Below, piece by piece: positions 4,909 through 5,429 of a DNA stretch of 5,429 bases. Origin of the DNA: F2B08 sp046260445 (GTDB lineage: Bacteria; Actinomycetota; Actinomycetes; Actinomycetales; Dermatophilaceae); assembly GCA_046260445.1 (NCBI GenBank), contig JBHEPF010000034.1, forward strand, positions 1 through 5,429. Direction: 5' to 3'. Position 1 is the stretch's first letter; each line of letters starts with the position of its first letter. The notes under the pieces are model-generated. The model was not told the DNA's origin. It saw nothing but the letters and a program-made list of their open reading frames with translations, and did no database searches. Made by a program: the position numbers and the translations under genes.

Positions 4909-5429
4909 ATGAAGGGTCCGACGATCGTGCACGCTTTCGGCGATGACGCGCTGGGTGACGACGACGCGACCGGGCTGGCCGAGCGACTCCTGTCCGGAGA
5001 GGTCTCGTCAGTGGAGGTGACCGAGGCCGCCATCGCCAGGATCGAGCGGGTCAACCCGCACCTCAACGCGATCGCCTACCGCGACTTCGAGGCCGCGTTG
5101 GAGCGCGCACGGCGACTGCGCACGCCGCGCGGTGCGTTCGGGGGCGTGCCCGCGCTGGCGAAGGAGAACATCCACGTCAAGGGCATGCCGATGACGATGG
5201 GCTCCAAGGCCTTGCCCGACCGGCTGCAGAAACGTGACGGCGACTTCACGCGGCAGCTGCTCGACACCGGCGTCAACCTGCTCGGAACGACGATGATGCC
5301 GGAGTTCGGCTGGACGGCGACGACCGAGCGGATGGGTGGCGACGTCACGCGCAACCCTTGGCAGACCGACTACTCGTCGGGAGGGAGCAGTGGCGGGAGC
5401 GCGGCCCTGGTCGCGTCCGGTGCAGTCCC
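4909..5429 (+). CDS. amidase signature family enzyme, 5' part only
   Basis: The first 173 codons of an amidase-signature hydrolase; the gene continues past the window end. These enzymes cleave C-N amide bonds with a Ser-cisSer-Lys triad. The N-terminal helix region (GLAERLLSGEVSSVEVTEA, then NPHLNAIAY) is typical. GVPALAKENIHVKGMPMTMGS carries the likely catalytic Lys85, with Glu where many members have Asp. SSGGSSGGSAALVASG (156-171) holds the cis-serine (Ser160 or Ser161). The nucleophilic serine should lie roughly 24 residues further on, outside the window. ATG 4909 is preceded by AGGGTG overlapping the hydrolase stop, a plausible ribosome site. That overlap and the 9-nt gap suggest coupling with the hydrolase. 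Substrate unknown; it could be a general amidase, and the lack of visible gat partners means GatA is not assumed. Confidence 0.92.
   Translation, partial: MKGPTIVHAFGDDALGDDDATGLAERLLSGEVSSVEVTEAAIARIERVNPHLNAIAYRDFEAALERARRLRTPRGAFGGVPALAKENIHVKGMPMTMGSKALPDRLQKRDGDFTRQLLDTGVNLLGTTMMPEFGWTATTERMGGDVTRNPWQTDYSSGGSSGGSAALVASGAV

Noticed and set aside
1..5429. CRISPR array, defence island or prophage
   Set aside because: No regularly spaced repeats and no such gene families; apart from one IS element and a frameshifted HNH gene the content is ordinary chromosomal DNA.

Overview
The window is high-GC DNA whose genes end almost every codon in G or C. Together with a mycobacterial-type Dcd, a DUF222/HNH (13E12-repeat) protein and starts that look leaderless, this points to an actinobacterium. 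Micrococcales or Propionibacteriales would fit, but the sequence alone does not settle it.

Left part (1-1573): a complete tRNA-Gly(CCC) gene with encoded CCA lies on the minus strand at the very start. A 150-bp spacer holding its probable promoter and a 7-bp inverted repeat separates it from a DUF222/HNH endonuclease gene on the plus strand. That gene is broken by a perfect 11-bp tandem duplication near codon 75; removing one copy restores a single 445-residue protein.

Middle (1590-2576): dcd (dCTP deaminase, probably the bifunctional dUMP-forming type) and cutA form a short plus-strand unit. A GTG-started reading frame begins 3 bp after cutA and is interrupted after 65 bp.

Insertion (about 2577-4101): an apparently intact IS110-family element with its DEDD/Tnp_20 recombinase on the minus strand. 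The coding region almost touches one end (RE). The other end (LE) has about 270 bp of non-coding DNA with the layout expected of a bridge-RNA locus: two stem-loops that each carry the same 10-nt word in the loop, an 11-nt word shared between a loop and the element tip, and four copies of CAAGG, which is also the centre of the 7-bp sequence shared by both element ends. Removing the inferred 1525-bp element fuses the flanks into an uninterrupted 61-codon frame, which supports the end assignment.

Right part (4255-5429): an alpha/beta hydrolase gene followed 9 bp later by the start of an amidase-signature enzyme that runs off the window. The two are probably co-transcribed.

The most interesting part is the IS110 element with its candidate bridge RNA and reconstructable empty site. 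The mechanism is known for the family (IS621), but this RNA and its guide assignments are predictions from sequence alone.
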